From Arthrobotrys musiformis (taxonomy: Eukaryota; Ascomycota; Orbiliomycetes; Orbiliales; Orbiliaceae): a DNA stretch of 64,000 nt. Below, one piece after another: positions 45,335 through 57,312 of the stretch (positions are counted from its first letter, which is position 1; each line of letters opens with the position of its first letter). Where the stretch lies: positions 1,116,001 through 1,180,000 of the forward strand of contig JAVHJL010000008.1 in assembly GCA_036971715.1 (NCBI GenBank). The letters are read 5' to 3'. Made by a program: the position numbers and the translations under genes. The notes under the pieces are model-generated. The model was not told where the DNA came from and did no database searches. It worked only from the letters and a program-made list of their open reading frames with translations.

Positions 45335-48300
45335 GACATCATTTTCTGATGTTATCCATTCTCTTTCCATCATTATTTCCTTACTTATTTAATATCCTCA
45401 AGCGGTGTACGGTTTGAACGAGTTTCCTTACATGTTTTTCTCATTTGGATAAAAGCTTGAACATCATCCAATGGCTTTTGAATCATTTCTTTTCATTCTC
45501 TTGACAACGAAATACATCGGGTGGGATTAGATTCACTATGGCTTTCCTTTCCCCGGACTTACATATTTTATACTTCATTGCATTCCATAATATATCTGTC
45601 TACCTCGGCTAGACATGACCTTGGAGATCAAGCAGGCTTTTATTATTTCCTTTTTGTTTTTATTTCTCCCTTTGTCAGCTTATCAAGTACCAAGCGGGGT
45701 CTTTGCATCTTTGCATCTTTGCATATTTCTCTTTTTCTTTTTCTTGTTCAAGTATGGAAATTCCAAGCAGGCGTATATCGTGGCTACCAGCGTCTTCTAG
45801 CTTCAGTTTACTTACCATTTATTCTTGTATATACAACCTTCGCTTCACACATTTTACCTTCTGGTTTACGAGACATACTAGCTTTGGATGCGAGCCACAG
45901 GCTTTGTCGACTGTGGCTCCCCCCCGCAAAGCATTGTTTTTCTTTTTTTTTCTTCCTTTGACAACATTGGTCCCTTAAACTCGGTTAATATTTCGCATCT
46001 GGAAGTTCTACATCGTATTGTAGATGTGCATATAGGATGGGGGGTATCATTCCAAAAAGATAAAATAAAGTAAAATGTTTTTTAAGGGAAAAAAAATAAA
46101 ATAAAATAAAAAATCCCACGGCGATTTGGGGCTTTCGATGCAACAGTGTAAGATTTTTTCTACTTGTGCATTGCATGATCATGTCGGCAGACATCTTGCT
46201 TCATTCGAGGTTAGTTAGCTTAGCCCCCACCCTGGCCTCAGTTTATGGCAACCAGGCCATTGAGATACCCCCCAAAAGATTTCCTTTTTGCGCGATTTTC
46301 ACTTAGAAAGACTGATTATATGGATGGGGGAAACTGTTCACCGGCATTTATTTCCAGTAATACGGAAGAAGATAAAATAAAAGAAATATTGCCAAATTTG
46401 ACACAAAACCTACTCCGTACACATAAGAATACGATGTCAAAGACCAAAAAAAAAAAAGGACGCAAGCGATTGCTTTTTTTCGTGTGTATTCTGTAAATCG
46501 GACTTAGCCAGGTTTCCCCATCGCCACAAATTGTGGTGGTGGTGGGTGGTGGTGGGTGGTGGTTTTTTGATTGTCCCGAGTTCTTCCGATGGGGAACAGG
46601 TAATGTGAGCACAGGATCTCGTGAATTTGTCGAGACCTGGTCCGGCCGACATGGACTTGTATCATATCAAAACCCAACGGTTGATTTCGATTTCTTTCGT
46701 TCATGTGTAACCCTCGCTCGAAGGCGGTGAGAATATCCTCCATAACCAAGGTAAAATTCGGTTGAGTCATTCAACGAGTCCGATTATCGGGAGAACTAAA
46801 AGGCTTGTATTATAGATTATAGACGGGTAAGCCGTTTTTTTACGTAGTTATAGTTACATGCATGCATGTTTTTAAGGGAACAAAGGAGCCAAGTATTAAG
46901 CTAAGTTTTGAGGGGAACGTAGAACAAACGGATGTATCGATGGGCATCGAGGATCCCCGAACATGTGAAATATGCAGAAACCTGTCGGTTATCAGGAATT
47001 GTTTTTGGAGATTCTAATCCAATCCAATCAGGTCTCCTATTGCAGTAACTGCAGTTACCCGATTAACCGAAAGGCTCGGACATATTCGATGCATGCGGTT
47101 GGTATATCGGCGGGCAGACTCTGTCCAGCTGCAGTGCTATGCCGTGGGCGTTTTTTGTTGAACGCCGGTATAAAGCTTCATCATCATCGTCATCTATAGT
47201 CGCCTCGAAGTTCAGGACGCCGGACCGCGGAAGGGATGTTTAAATCTCGCAATTAAGTAACCAATAAACAAGCACACGTTATTGTGGAGTTGAAATCGGA
47301 TGAAAAAAAATTTAAATTTTTCCACATTCACCCCCAAAATTAATATCTCGAAATAATTAACGAGTCTGGTATATATTATTTGCATGGTGAAATTCCCGCG
47401 GCTTCGAGAATAGCCAGAAAGGAGAGGGAAATGCGTGTTTTCGGGGTATCTTCATGGGGGGGACGTGGAGCCTTCGAGGGATGGCGATGTAAGCGAAAAG
47501 ACAATTGAAGATGTTAAGACATGGATTCGGCGAAGCTAAAGTTTCAAGTTACTTCTGCCCCGATTGAAACATTAACACCGAATCAAATAAGTATTTTGCT
47601 TGCCTGATGCTTGGTTACTTGCATGAAGCGTGAATTTGATTAGTAGTGAAAGTAGAGAGTGGGTACGTAATGAAGGTCCGATTGTCAGGCCCTCGACACG
47701 AGCTTCCTGCTTTCCATAGTACCCATTTCGCAAGTATTTTGCGTGTACGGAGTACGGAGCACGGCGGCGGCGGGCAGAAAGAAGGGGGCCCAAAGGAAAG
47801 TCAGTAGGAAAGTAAAAAAAAAGGAAGCATCGGCAGGACGGCGAGGCCAAAACTAGAATTTCAGGCAACTTTGTCACAACTTTCGGCCTCGATCTCAACG
47901 TTGAGCTGCAAGCTGAGGAAATCTGTTACTTGTTAGTATTCTGTTACATAAAATTTGAGATGAAAAAGAGTGTGACGGTCAGACGGAGCAAGACACGCAT
48001 AGGGCCAACAGCGTCCTGTTTTTTTTTTTTTTTTTTTTTTTGCTTCCTCTGTTTTTCTTCGAATCAAAAAAAAACTTTTTTTCTGATTAGACCCGGTTGT
48101 CTATACTAATCCCTTGCAGGCATCGGCTGTAAAGCGCCCGGAGAAGGTAATTGGCCTAACCAAACTTTGGGGTGTTCTTGCATGCATTTTGCATTTTGCA
48201 TTTTGCAGCTGTCGTCTGGGCTGCCTGCCACTGGCCATGAAGCTGAAAAAACGATGGTGGATGCATATGGCTGGACATGGCAGAAAAAGGAAAGAGTTTT

Positions 48301-49451
48301 GAGTTCGGAGACCTGTTTGACGACGGCGAGTAAGCTACTGGCTGTGCCCCAGTTGATCCTTAGTACGAAGCAATGTACTTACTGTGGTGACCACGATTGT
48401 ATGTATGTGAGAAGTATGTGGTCGACGTTGATGTTTCTCTCGTAAGCCCGGATCGATTCGTTAATTTGATGGACGAATGAGTGGGGTAGTTAGGAGGTAG
48501 ATAGGTAGATAGTCTCGTACTCTGTACTCTCAACCTTTCCTTCTCCCTCTTCTTTCAATCAACCTTCCTACCATCATCACCATCTGCTACTTCATTGCAT
48601 CCACGGGTCAACCGGTCTTTAAAACACACCTTGACCTCGAGGGGTTTCCGATTCTTTTTCTCCCGTGAGTCTTTAAAACCTCAAGTTCTCGTTCTCGTTC
48701 TATTTCTAGTTCTAGATCTTTAACCGGCATTCCAAGCACAAGTTCCAACCCTTTCTCGTCCGTACGTGTACCTTTTTTGTACTGTTGCTCCCGCCAGAGC
48801 TAGCTTCGGTACGTCTGTTTGTAGGTACCCAGCTAGCGTGACGTTCTTGGAAACCAAGACGCCAAAGCAAAGCCGTTAATATCTCATTCAGAGCACGAGC
48901 ACGAGCACTATTTTCCACCCCGTTCCATAATACGTAGTGTGCACGACCCGGCAAGGTTCGTGGTTGCTTGCTACTAGCACTAGTTACCCACCCTGCTTGA
49001 CCCTTCCTTCCGCCCTTTGAAAATTTCGGAATTCATCCAGCCAGCGTCGGAGATCTAGCTTGACCCCCAGGCGAATATCACATTCCAAGCTACAAGAAAA
49101 AGCAATCGCTGACCAAAGTCCCATTCGCCATTGATACTCTTTGATATCTCATAGGTTTTAGTCACCTTGTCTTCCGAAACACCCTTGCAAGGATCTGAGG
49201 ACTTTCCACGCGGGTTTTTTTTGTTCTTTTGTTCCACTATTCTCAAGAGGTAAGCAAGCAACCAAGCAGGTACATACCTACCTTGGACCCATCGGAACAG
49301 TTCGCAATCGAACCTTTCGGCCTTTCCTAGTTTCCAGTCTCTCCTTGCAGTACGACTCACAAGCTCCTCAGAATAACCAGTTCCTCCGGACGAATCGCAT
49401 CTCAACGAAAATTTTCTTAAATAGTACCCGTCTGCCAGACCATTCGCGAAA
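45335..49451. other. 4.1-kb gene-free region upstream of malic enzyme
   Basis: This is the longest stretch without a supported gene. It contains a GGT(G) tract at about 46529-46563, a run of 23 T at 48019-48041, three copies of GCATTTT at 48184-48206, and several TTCTCG/TTCTAG pyrimidine runs near 48680-48715 typical of fungal leaders. All open frames are short and resemble no family. It may hold a long 5' leader with introns, or an unrecognised non-coding RNA. Confidence 0.45.
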
Positions 49452-52400
49452 ATGCCTCTCGGTCTCACCCTTCCAGCCGCTCTCAGTAGAAGCCCTTCTA
49501 CTCAAGATCTCCAAAAGTACAGTAGTGCCGACGCTATTGACGGTATCACTCGTGTAAGGACCCGATAACGTCTACTGTTTCTCAATTGACAGTTAGAATC
49601 TGTTGGGATTCAGTCAACTGATAGTTACTTGATGTTCGCATAGAACCCTTCTCACGAACACCAGAAGAAGGTCACTGCTTCTTTGCCTCAAAACACTGTT
49701 CCTAAGAACCCTATCACGTAAGTCCTCCTTTTCCTTCTTTCTTTCCTGTTCTTTCCTCTCTTCCTTCCATCTGTCCCCCCTTTCCAATCCGTGTTGAAGT
49801 CTTTGGTGAAGCTGACAGTATTGTTGATCATCCAGCATGTCGACCCGCTTTGATACTTCGTATGAACCTGAATTGAGGGAGCACCTTCATATCAGCGGTC
49901 TCGTCCCACCAGGTAAGTCGAGCTCGAGACTGTTGAAGGTTTCCCAACGTAAAATCTAAGACAGCTTTCGTTTAGTCGTCGAAACATATGACATCCAGAT
50001 CAAGAGATGCTTGAAAGCTCTCGAAGCTAAGAAATCGGGACTCGACAAGTATGTCTATTTGTCGCATTTGCGTAACTCCAACTTCAATCTCTTCTACCGC
50101 CTGTTGATTGGGCATATGAAGGTATAGTAAAAACCAAATTCCCTACTGAAAATCGATTTTTCGAGCCGTTCCGTGAAAGCAAGAGTGAATTGGGTGAGAA
50201 GCATACCGAGGGCCGAACTAAAAAGGAGGGTGTCGGTTCTTTTTAAATCTGGTTCTCGGCAAGGGTATCGGGATGAACCCGCATATGCTTCTTACCGAAT
50301 ACTCGGAAAAATGGAAGCCGTACCACAGATTTGAACGGGAAGGCTAATTTAGTCTCGGGTACTCTGCAGGACATCACTCCCCTTGTCTACACACCCGTCG
50401 TAAGTGCATACACTCCGATTCAGCCTATCGAAAAAAATGTGCACCCGATTTGCTAACGGATATCCTAATAGGTTGGTGACGCTTGCGAAAACTGGAGTCA
50501 CATTTTTTCTGAACCTGAAGGTGAGCTCCCCCGGTCCAAGTCCTCGGCATCCCGATCCCGGTCCATGAGGTTGGTGGTCGTTACACGGGCCCTAAGCACC
50601 CCGGCAGTGGCTGATCAGCTCGGCCCGACCTCACCTGGTCAAACATGTCTCAACACATTGACCACTAGTCAACACGTCTTGGGGTATACCTTAGCTTAGG
50701 TGACCCTTATATCAAAGCCTTAGGTCATTAGGTCCTTAGGCTCTTGACGTGTTTGTGTTATACTGACATGCATTGATGCCCTTTGGTATGATTGTGACTT
50801 AACTTACTAATCAATCATCCCAACTAGGTCTCTACCTTCCATGGAAGGAACGTGGCAACCTCGCTGAGACTATCAAGAACTGGCCGGAGAAGGATGTCGA
50901 TATCTGCGTCGTTACTGATGGATCTCGGTATGCTTTGCTCTTGCTATCGTACTAGCTATTAATGCAAATGCCCTAACACTTATTATTAGTATCCTCGGAC
51001 TTGGTGACTTGGGCGTTGGAGGTATAGGAATCTCCATTGGCAAGCTTGCCTTGTATACTGCCTGTGCTGGTATTCATCCAACAAAGACCTTGCCTATCGT
51101 TATTGACTTGGTTAGTCCCCTTTATGGACACACGTGGTCTCTGACACATATACCTTAGCAAAGGACTCTCTTGTACTAATACTCATAGTAGGGTACCGAC
51201 AATGAGCGACTCCTCAACGATGAGTTGTACCTCGGGACCAAGATGAAGCGTCTTGGCGAGAAGGACATGATGAAGTTTTTGGATGAGATGATGGCCGCCT
51301 TGAAGGCCCGCTGGCCCAGCATCATTATTCAATTCGAGGACTTCAAGAACCCTTTCCCATCCCTTGCCAAATACCAAAACATGTACACATGTTTCAACGA
51401 TGACATCCAGGGAACTGGCGCCGTCGTTCTCGCTGGTGTCATCAATGCCGTCCGTAGCACCGGAATTGCTCCAAAGGATCAACGCTTGGTCTTCCTCGGT
51501 GCTGGGTCTGCCGGTGTTGGTGTTGCTCGCCAAATTATGGAAATGTTCAAGAAGGAGGGTAATCTCCCCGAAGATGAGGCAAGGAAACTATTTTACCTTG
51601 TCGACTCCAAGGGCCTTGTTACCAATGATCGTGGTGACAAGCTCCAAGATCATAAACTCATTTTCTCTCGCAGCGACAATAACGGGCAGCAGTACAAGAC
51701 TCTCGAGGATGTTCTTGACTATGTCAAGCCAACCATCCTTATGGGTCTTTCCACCATCGGAGGTGCCTTCAATGAAGGCATCATTAGGAAGATGGCTAGC
51801 TACAGCGAGCGCCCAATCATCTTCCCTCTTTCCAACCCAGTCTCGAAGTCCGAATGCACATTTGAAGAAGCCATGAAATTCACAGATGAGAAGGTTTTGT
51901 TCGCTTCTGGCAGTCCCTTCCCAACCTATGAAGCCAAGGACGGCAAGCTCCATGAGCCCGGCCAAGGAAACAACATGTATGTTTTCCCGGGTATCGGAAT
52001 GGGAACTATCATTTCCCAGGCTAGTTTGATCAACCAAGACATGATCTATGCCTCTGCCGAGTACTTGGCTTCGTCCTTGACGCAGGAGGAGCGTGACGAT
52101 GGCCTCATCTACCCGAGGATTAATCGTATTCGGGATGTTAGCGCCAGAGTCGCTCTCGGTGTTGTTCGCGCTGCTGAACGTAACGTAAGTATATATTCCG
52201 GTCTAATTCAAGCGGTGTTAGTTCGAAGCTTACTGATTTGTGAAATAGCATCTCGCTCGCAATCCTGAGATCAATGGGATGGATGACGACACCTTGGTTG
52301 ATTACATCAAGGGGAAGATGTACGATCCTACTGCTGTTCCAACCGAAGTTGAGGAGACAGACCCTGGCGTAAGTAACAAACTCATGAACTCCGTTCCATT

Positions 52401-52485
52401 TTTACTCATTAACGCTAACAACCATATCTAGATGTGGAATTGGCTTACCTCCAAGCTCTCCCTCCCATGGAGCGCCAAGTTGTAG
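49452..52485 (+). CDS. Malic enzyme, 11 exons
   Basis: Oxidative decarboxylation of malate to pyruvate with NAD(P) reduction. Exons 49452-49553, 49644-49717, 49836-49912, 49976-50121, 50370-50399, 50472-50520, 50828-50927, 50990-51110, 51192-52184, 52249-52368 and 52432-52485 give 621 aa in uninterrupted frame. Motifs: NFNLFYRLLIGHMKDITPLV, YTPVVGDACENW, VVTDGSRILGLGDLGVGG, IQFEDFKNPF, FNDDIQGTGAVVLAG (about 301), the dinucleotide fold VFLGAGSAGVGVA (about 333), ILMGLSTIGGAFNEG and IIFPLSNPVSKSECTFEEA. The N-terminal about 60 residues (MPLGLTLPAALSRSPSTQD) could be a weak mitochondrial presequence. NAD or NADP preference cannot be settled by eye. Introns 5 (248 bp) and 6 (307 bp) are unusually long for this genome. 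Confidence 0.93.
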
Positions 52486-53444
52486 TAAGCTTGCCGTGCT
52501 TCTCCCTTCGCATTCTCGCTCCAGCTCTGCACGCAATTCTTCTACTCTGTTACTGGTTTCCTTTATTTCTTTAATAGCCTACGTCTGTCATGCAGTTTCC
52601 TTTTTTCCCTTTAGCCTTTTAGACATACCGGACTCGTTTTACAGGGTTGCAAGAGCGGGGCGATATTGTTTCTAGTTTTTCCTTACTGTTTTAGAGGGGA
52701 CACATGGAATCGGGCATTTTTCTTTCTTTTCTTCTTACTCTTTTTTTTCCCGCTTGCACTAATTGCTTTCACCGCACGCATGCGTCTTCATTTCTCGCTC
52801 TGTTTTTCATTTGTTTTTCATCGATGGACATGATTATGTTCACACATTCATACTTTTTGTCCTACCTTTATGATGCCTATGAATTATAATAGCGAGCATT
52901 ACTTTTAAAATTAAGCAATGAAAGCGAGATTCGAAAAGAAAAGAATCTCTTTCGTGGAAAAGATGAAGGCGAATACGTAGAGTAAAAGAAAGGGACATAG
53001 GTCACGCTTAGGTATCGTCGATAAGAAATTTGAAGCTGGTCTTTTTAAATTCATGTGTTCTGGTTACATTGGGGTATGATACCAGACACAGTAATGGGGG
53101 TGAAACTAAGTTTAATATATAAAAAAAAATCAATTAAAATTATATACATGAAATGAAAAAAGGAAACAACAAAAATTAATGCAGGCACTCGCGGAATCGC
53201 TAAGTAGCTGGTGTAGTCATAAGTCGTTTGATAATGGGGGAAAATGAAGGGAGGGGAATGAAGATGGGGAGAAGGAAGGGGGAGAGGATAAAGGAGGGAG
53301 AGGAGAGGGGGAGAGAAAGGGGGGGAGGAGGGGTGGTAGAAGAGAAAAGAACAAGAAGAGGAGGAGATCCTAAAGTAGGTAGCTGTTAGAACTCGTCTTT
53401 AGCGGGGGGTAAGAGGTAAGGTACTAACCTGGTTCTCCAATTTA
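52486..53444. other. Convergent 3' region, malic enzyme and Asn-rich protein
   Basis: Pyrimidine-rich 3' flank of malic enzyme, then AT-rich DNA and a GGGA/GAGG purine tract at about 53240-53340. A hydrophobic frame at 52704-52889 is a product of TTTTC-rich sequence. No gene is seen. Confidence 0.6.
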
Positions 53445-54419
53445 CTAGTTCTGGCTAACCAGAATCTCCAAATTATCCAAATACTCGTTCAAGAGTTGCA
53501 GATTTTCATCCACGACCTCTTTCTTACGTCGGAGGCTCTCGGCATGCCTCTGCCGAGCGAGCTCTGGGACAAGCTCAGTGGCCGCCCAGAGAGGGTTCCA
53601 TGGCCCCGAGATGCCCTGAGCGTGGAGCCAACCGTCGACCGGTGACGGAAAAGTCTCTGGTCGGGCGGGTCGCTGGGCAATGGTAACTGGCGAGGCCTTT
53701 GGTGGTGACATTGGCATTGGTGGGGCAACAGTGAATGGAGGGGTGTTCTCGGCCCCCTTGGCCTCTTCAGCATTGCTATTGCGAGCATAGAACCTTTGGC
53801 GTTGGTTCTTCGAGTAGTTGCTGTTGTGGTTCTTGTTGCCATTACTGTTATTGCCTTGGCTCCCGGACCCGTTGTTTGGGGCAACGGACGGGTTGAAGGT
53901 ATCTTCGTCCCCAGTAACGGGCTGGCTACGGTTGAAGTCACGTTGTTGGTTCTTGTACTTCTTATAATTGTTTTTACGAGAGTCCCCTTGGCCCTGCTCC
54001 CCATTTTCGATGGTAGCTTGTTCATTGGTATTCCCATTCTGGTCCCCCTCACCCTTTCCCTCAGGGATCTTTGAGAGAATGGTTTCTGGTGGGATGTTTG
54101 GGCCATCGGCAGTCTCAATATCGACGCCCTCCCGACCAGAGTCCGAGTTTGTACCGGTGAGCTCCAGATTGGCCAAGCCATTCTCGAAATCTTCAACCGG
54201 CTTGCCATTAAACTTGTTGTTGTTGCTGCCGTTGTTCTTGTTCTTGTTCTTGCCCTTGTAACCTCCACGGTAACGATGGTTCTTTTGGTGGTATCTTGGG
54301 TCGTTGTTATGATGGCTGGAGGAACGGTTTCCCTCGACGGTTTCGGGGGGTCCTGCCATATCCGATGCCTTTGAGGGAGCCTCGCGAGCGGGAAATTTAA
54401 AGTGTTGGTTCTGTTGCAT
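53445..54419 (-). CDS. Asn/Gly-rich hydrophilic protein of unknown function, single exon
   Basis: An uninterrupted 324-aa frame. The N-terminal two thirds are strongly hydrophilic and low complexity: HHNNDPRYHQKNHRYRGGYK, then KNKNKNNGSNNNKFNG and GNNSNGNKNHNSNYSKNQRQ. An acidic middle (VEDFENGLANLELTG) separates these. The C-terminal 90 residues look folded: RPETFPSPVDGWLHAQGISG, PWNPLWAATELVPELARQRH, then a final helix with LNEYLDNLEILV. The basic Asn/Gly/Arg composition (RGGYKGKNK) suggests RNA association, which is inference. No known domain is recognised. Length, composition shift and clean start/stop favour a real gene. Confidence 0.7.
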   Translation of the reverse strand: MQQNQHFKFPAREAPSKASDMAGPPETVEGNRSSSHHNNDPRYHQKNHRYRGGYKGKNKNKNNGSNNNKFNGKPVEDFENGLANLELTGTNSDSGREGVDIETADGPNIPPETILSKIPEGKGEGDQNGNTNEQATIENGEQGQGDSRKNNYKKYKNQQRDFNRSQPVTGDEDTFNPSVAPNNGSGSQGNNSNGNKNHNSNYSKNQRQRFYARNSNAEEAKGAENTPPFTVAPPMPMSPPKASPVTIAQRPARPETFPSPVDGWLHAQGISGPWNPLWAATELVPELARQRHAESLRRKKEVVDENLQLLNEYLDNLEILVSQN

Positions 54420-55999
54420 TTTGTGATGGAGCAGGGGGGTTCGTCGATGGTGAAGGTGAGGTGAAGGTTGGTGTTTTGTAAATGGAAAAAAAAGAAGATA
54501 GAAGGTGTTTATGAGAAGGGCTGTGAAGGTGAAGTTGAAGGAAGTAGAATCAAGAAGTATGTGAATTGAAAAGGGGGATTCTTTTTAAGAGGTCTAGATT
54601 TAAATATTTTTGTTGACGCACTTGATATGTTATAAGATTCTAAATGAACATACGGCCAGCCAAAACAGGTCTGAACAATTGCAACTGACAAATAGACTGC
54701 AATTGACAATGGGGTACATCTCTAAAGAAGGTATATATGTTACAATCGCCTTGGTTAGTACTGTTCATGACATTTCATCGTAGGGGCACAACTCGATCGA
54801 ATCCGAGGCGGAACATAACGCTATAAGGCATTCGGCATGCATACCGTTCACCTACTATGCCTACGCATATGCTGTGCTACCTGCGCCTAGGTTTGGCTTA
54901 GTTAGTGCTACTGGCCTAGTACAGTTATGAAAGTAATAACGGCTGTAATTTTAGATATGGATTTCTAGATAGTATGGATATATGGGTTATATATGGATAG
55001 ACTAATCTACGGGCTGATAGTCTTCATAGGCAGTTTCGATTGATCAAAAGCGGCGGGCCTATATATATCTAAGTATTTGACGGTCTGACATCTATATTAT
55101 ACAAGTATATCTCGAACAAGTCCCATATCGGATATACTTCTAGTCACTCTGGCCACCGAATATCGAATCCCAAGAATTCAGGCTAATCACGAGTATACTG
55201 TATGACTGCGACGCTAGGTCTTTGAGGCCATTAATGTCAAAAAAGGGTTCTATAAGTATATACAAAAGAAACTGGAGCCAATATCAAAAGCACCATATGC
55301 ATAAGATCATAGGTATATAAGCAAATAATTAGGCGTGATGAACGACTTCCCTTCCCAGAAACCCCCCCCCCCCCAATCACCTCCCAACCGTTCAAACTCC
55401 TTTCCACGGCCACCCCCGCCGCCTCTCAATATAGAATACATCGGTACAATGTTGAAAGAGGACCCGTGCACATGAAAATGCTAAAACAAAACCACAAAAA
55501 ACAAAAGTAACATAAGCAAACCAAAGGGAACGACAGTTTCAAGAACTTTTTTTGGTCGACACCGAAAAGAAGATAGAGGTCTTGGAGTTTTTGGCTGCGA
55601 AAGCCATTGTTGTACATAAAATATGTGTGCAAAAAAATATCCTCCACGAAAAAAATATCTGCCGTAGGCTCTTGCATGCTCTCCCTTTTTTTCTCTATAA
55701 TGTTGAATGTGAAACAGTGTAACATTGTATCCCCCCAGCTCCGTAGTAAGTCAAAAAGGATGCAATGATGTATAAAAAAAAAGGAAAACCCGAAAATACC
55801 GCCCAATGTTGAAACCGGCCTTGCAAGAGCATCAAGAGGAAATTGAAAAGTAAGGTGTCTTCATATGGGATAAAACAAAAGGTACGCCTCGAGAGGGGTT
55901 TGAATAGCCCCCCGCCCCGTCGCTAAAACATAAATCGAAAGATAGTTGCCGAAGCCGTAATATAGGCTTAGAGGATATCTGGGAGACACATTTAAGCGT
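54420..55999. other. Intergenic region, AT-rich with poly-C run
   Basis: No gene is seen. The region holds the promoter of the Asn-rich gene, an AT-rich middle (54600-55330), a run of 13 C at 55362-55374, and the 3' flank of GTP cyclohydrolase. An open frame at 55426-55806 (minus) is hydrophobic and low in complexity. Confidence 0.55.
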
Positions 56000-57312
56000 C
56001 TACCTCCTGATCAAGTTCAAGAATTCCTCTCTTGTCTTAGCGGCCTGCCGCATCTTCCCAAGCATGCAGCTGGTGGTTGTGACGGCTCCGGACTTCTGAA
56101 CGCCACGCATGACCATGCACATGTGTGTGCTTTCCATGACGACGGCTACGCCCTGAGGCTTGAGGATCTCTGAGATTGCGAGAGCGACTTGTTTGGTGAG
56201 ACGTTCTTGGACTTGGAGCCTACGGGAATACATTTCGGCGATACGTGCGAGCTTGGAGAGGCCGATGACTTGGTTGTTGGGGATGTAACCGATGTGCATC
56301 TTAAAAAAAATACCATTAGTTTGATTTCTTTTTAGTTGAGAGGGAATGGGTGGTGGCATACCTTGCCGGTAAATGGAACCAGATGATGCTCGCACAAGCT
56401 GTAGATCTCGATATCTTTGACAATTACTGTTCGGGAAATCGTTAGTAAGCCCTCATAAACATGTCTGCAGGCTTCAAAGTTTGCCATACCTAATTCGTCT
56501 GCATCCTCTGTGAAGACGGCATTATTAACCACATCGCGAAGGTTCTCTTCGTAACCCTTGGTGAAGAACAGCATAGCTTTAGCATATCGCTCTGGGGTTG
56601 CGAGGAGGCCTTCTCTCGATGGGTCTTCGCCAATGCATTCAAGAAGTGTTTGGATACTACGTAGAATGTTAGCAAGGACCTGAATTACCACCTATGGAAA
56701 TCAGTGACGACATACGCTCCAGCCATCTTCTTGATCCTCTGTGCTTTCTCCTCCTCAGACTCGTCCAACCTTGCCCTTGTTCCGGTACCTAGCATACCCC
56801 GGTTAGTAGGACGAATCTTGAAACGTTAAAACATAACGGATGAAATCTTGAGTAACGAACGTACTGGGCCAACTCAATCCATCGTAATCCACCGGTGTCG
56901 CCAGCCTGAAGGGGCTTTCGGGTCTCGAAACGGCAGGAGTGTGCGCCCCGTATGAAGTTAGCGCACTTGTAGGTTCATGACCGTCGAGCCGGAACCTCGT
57001 CTGAGGCTGTACCGGAACAATAGCGTTCTTGATCTCCACCGGATTATCCTGTAGAGGACGGGGGTGCAGATGTGGATAAACGGATGTGCTCGCAGCTATC
57101 GATCTGAACAGCGGGTTCGTTTCAAGGTGTGGTGGCGGAAGTGGGAGCGCTGAAGGTTCCTGCTGCTGCTCTGGAGCTGTGGCAGGGGATACGACGTCGT
57201 TTTGAGTCATTATGCCTGTGTATTGACGGCTGGGAGATGTATTGAAGTTTTGGAAGGACTCTGCTATGGTTTGGGCGGTGAAGTGTGGTTGTTGGTGGGG
57301 TGTACGGTCCAT
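56000..57312 (-). CDS. FOL2: GTP cyclohydrolase I, 5 exons
   Basis: First enzyme of tetrahydrofolate (and pterin) synthesis, converting GTP to 7,8-dihydroneopterin triphosphate. Exons on the minus strand: 57312-56865, 56788-56716, 56656-56490, 56426-56362 and 56299-56000, giving 350 aa. About 150 N-terminal residues are a Pro/Ser/Gln-rich extension. The catalytic core follows: ECIGEDPSREGLLATPERYA, YSLCEHHLVPFTGK with zinc-ligand Cys and His residues, HIGYIPNNQVIGLSKLARI, SRRLQVQERLTKQVA, STHMCMVMRGVQK with the third zinc ligand Cys, and TREEFLNLIRR at the end. The start is set at 57312 (MDRTPHQQ); the frame is open further upstream through a poly-Lys stretch, and a downstream start (MTQNDVV, 57213) is also possible. 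Confidence 0.94.

Noticed and set aside
52704..52889. Small hydrophobic protein after malic enzyme
   Set aside because: The TTTTC-rich 3' flank produces Phe/Leu/Ser codons; no family match or second exon.
55426..55806. Minus-strand 126-aa hydrophobic frame downstream of GTP cyclohydrolase
   Set aside because: Low-complexity A/T-rich 3' flank; residues are mostly Phe/Leu/Cys/Tyr with no domain.
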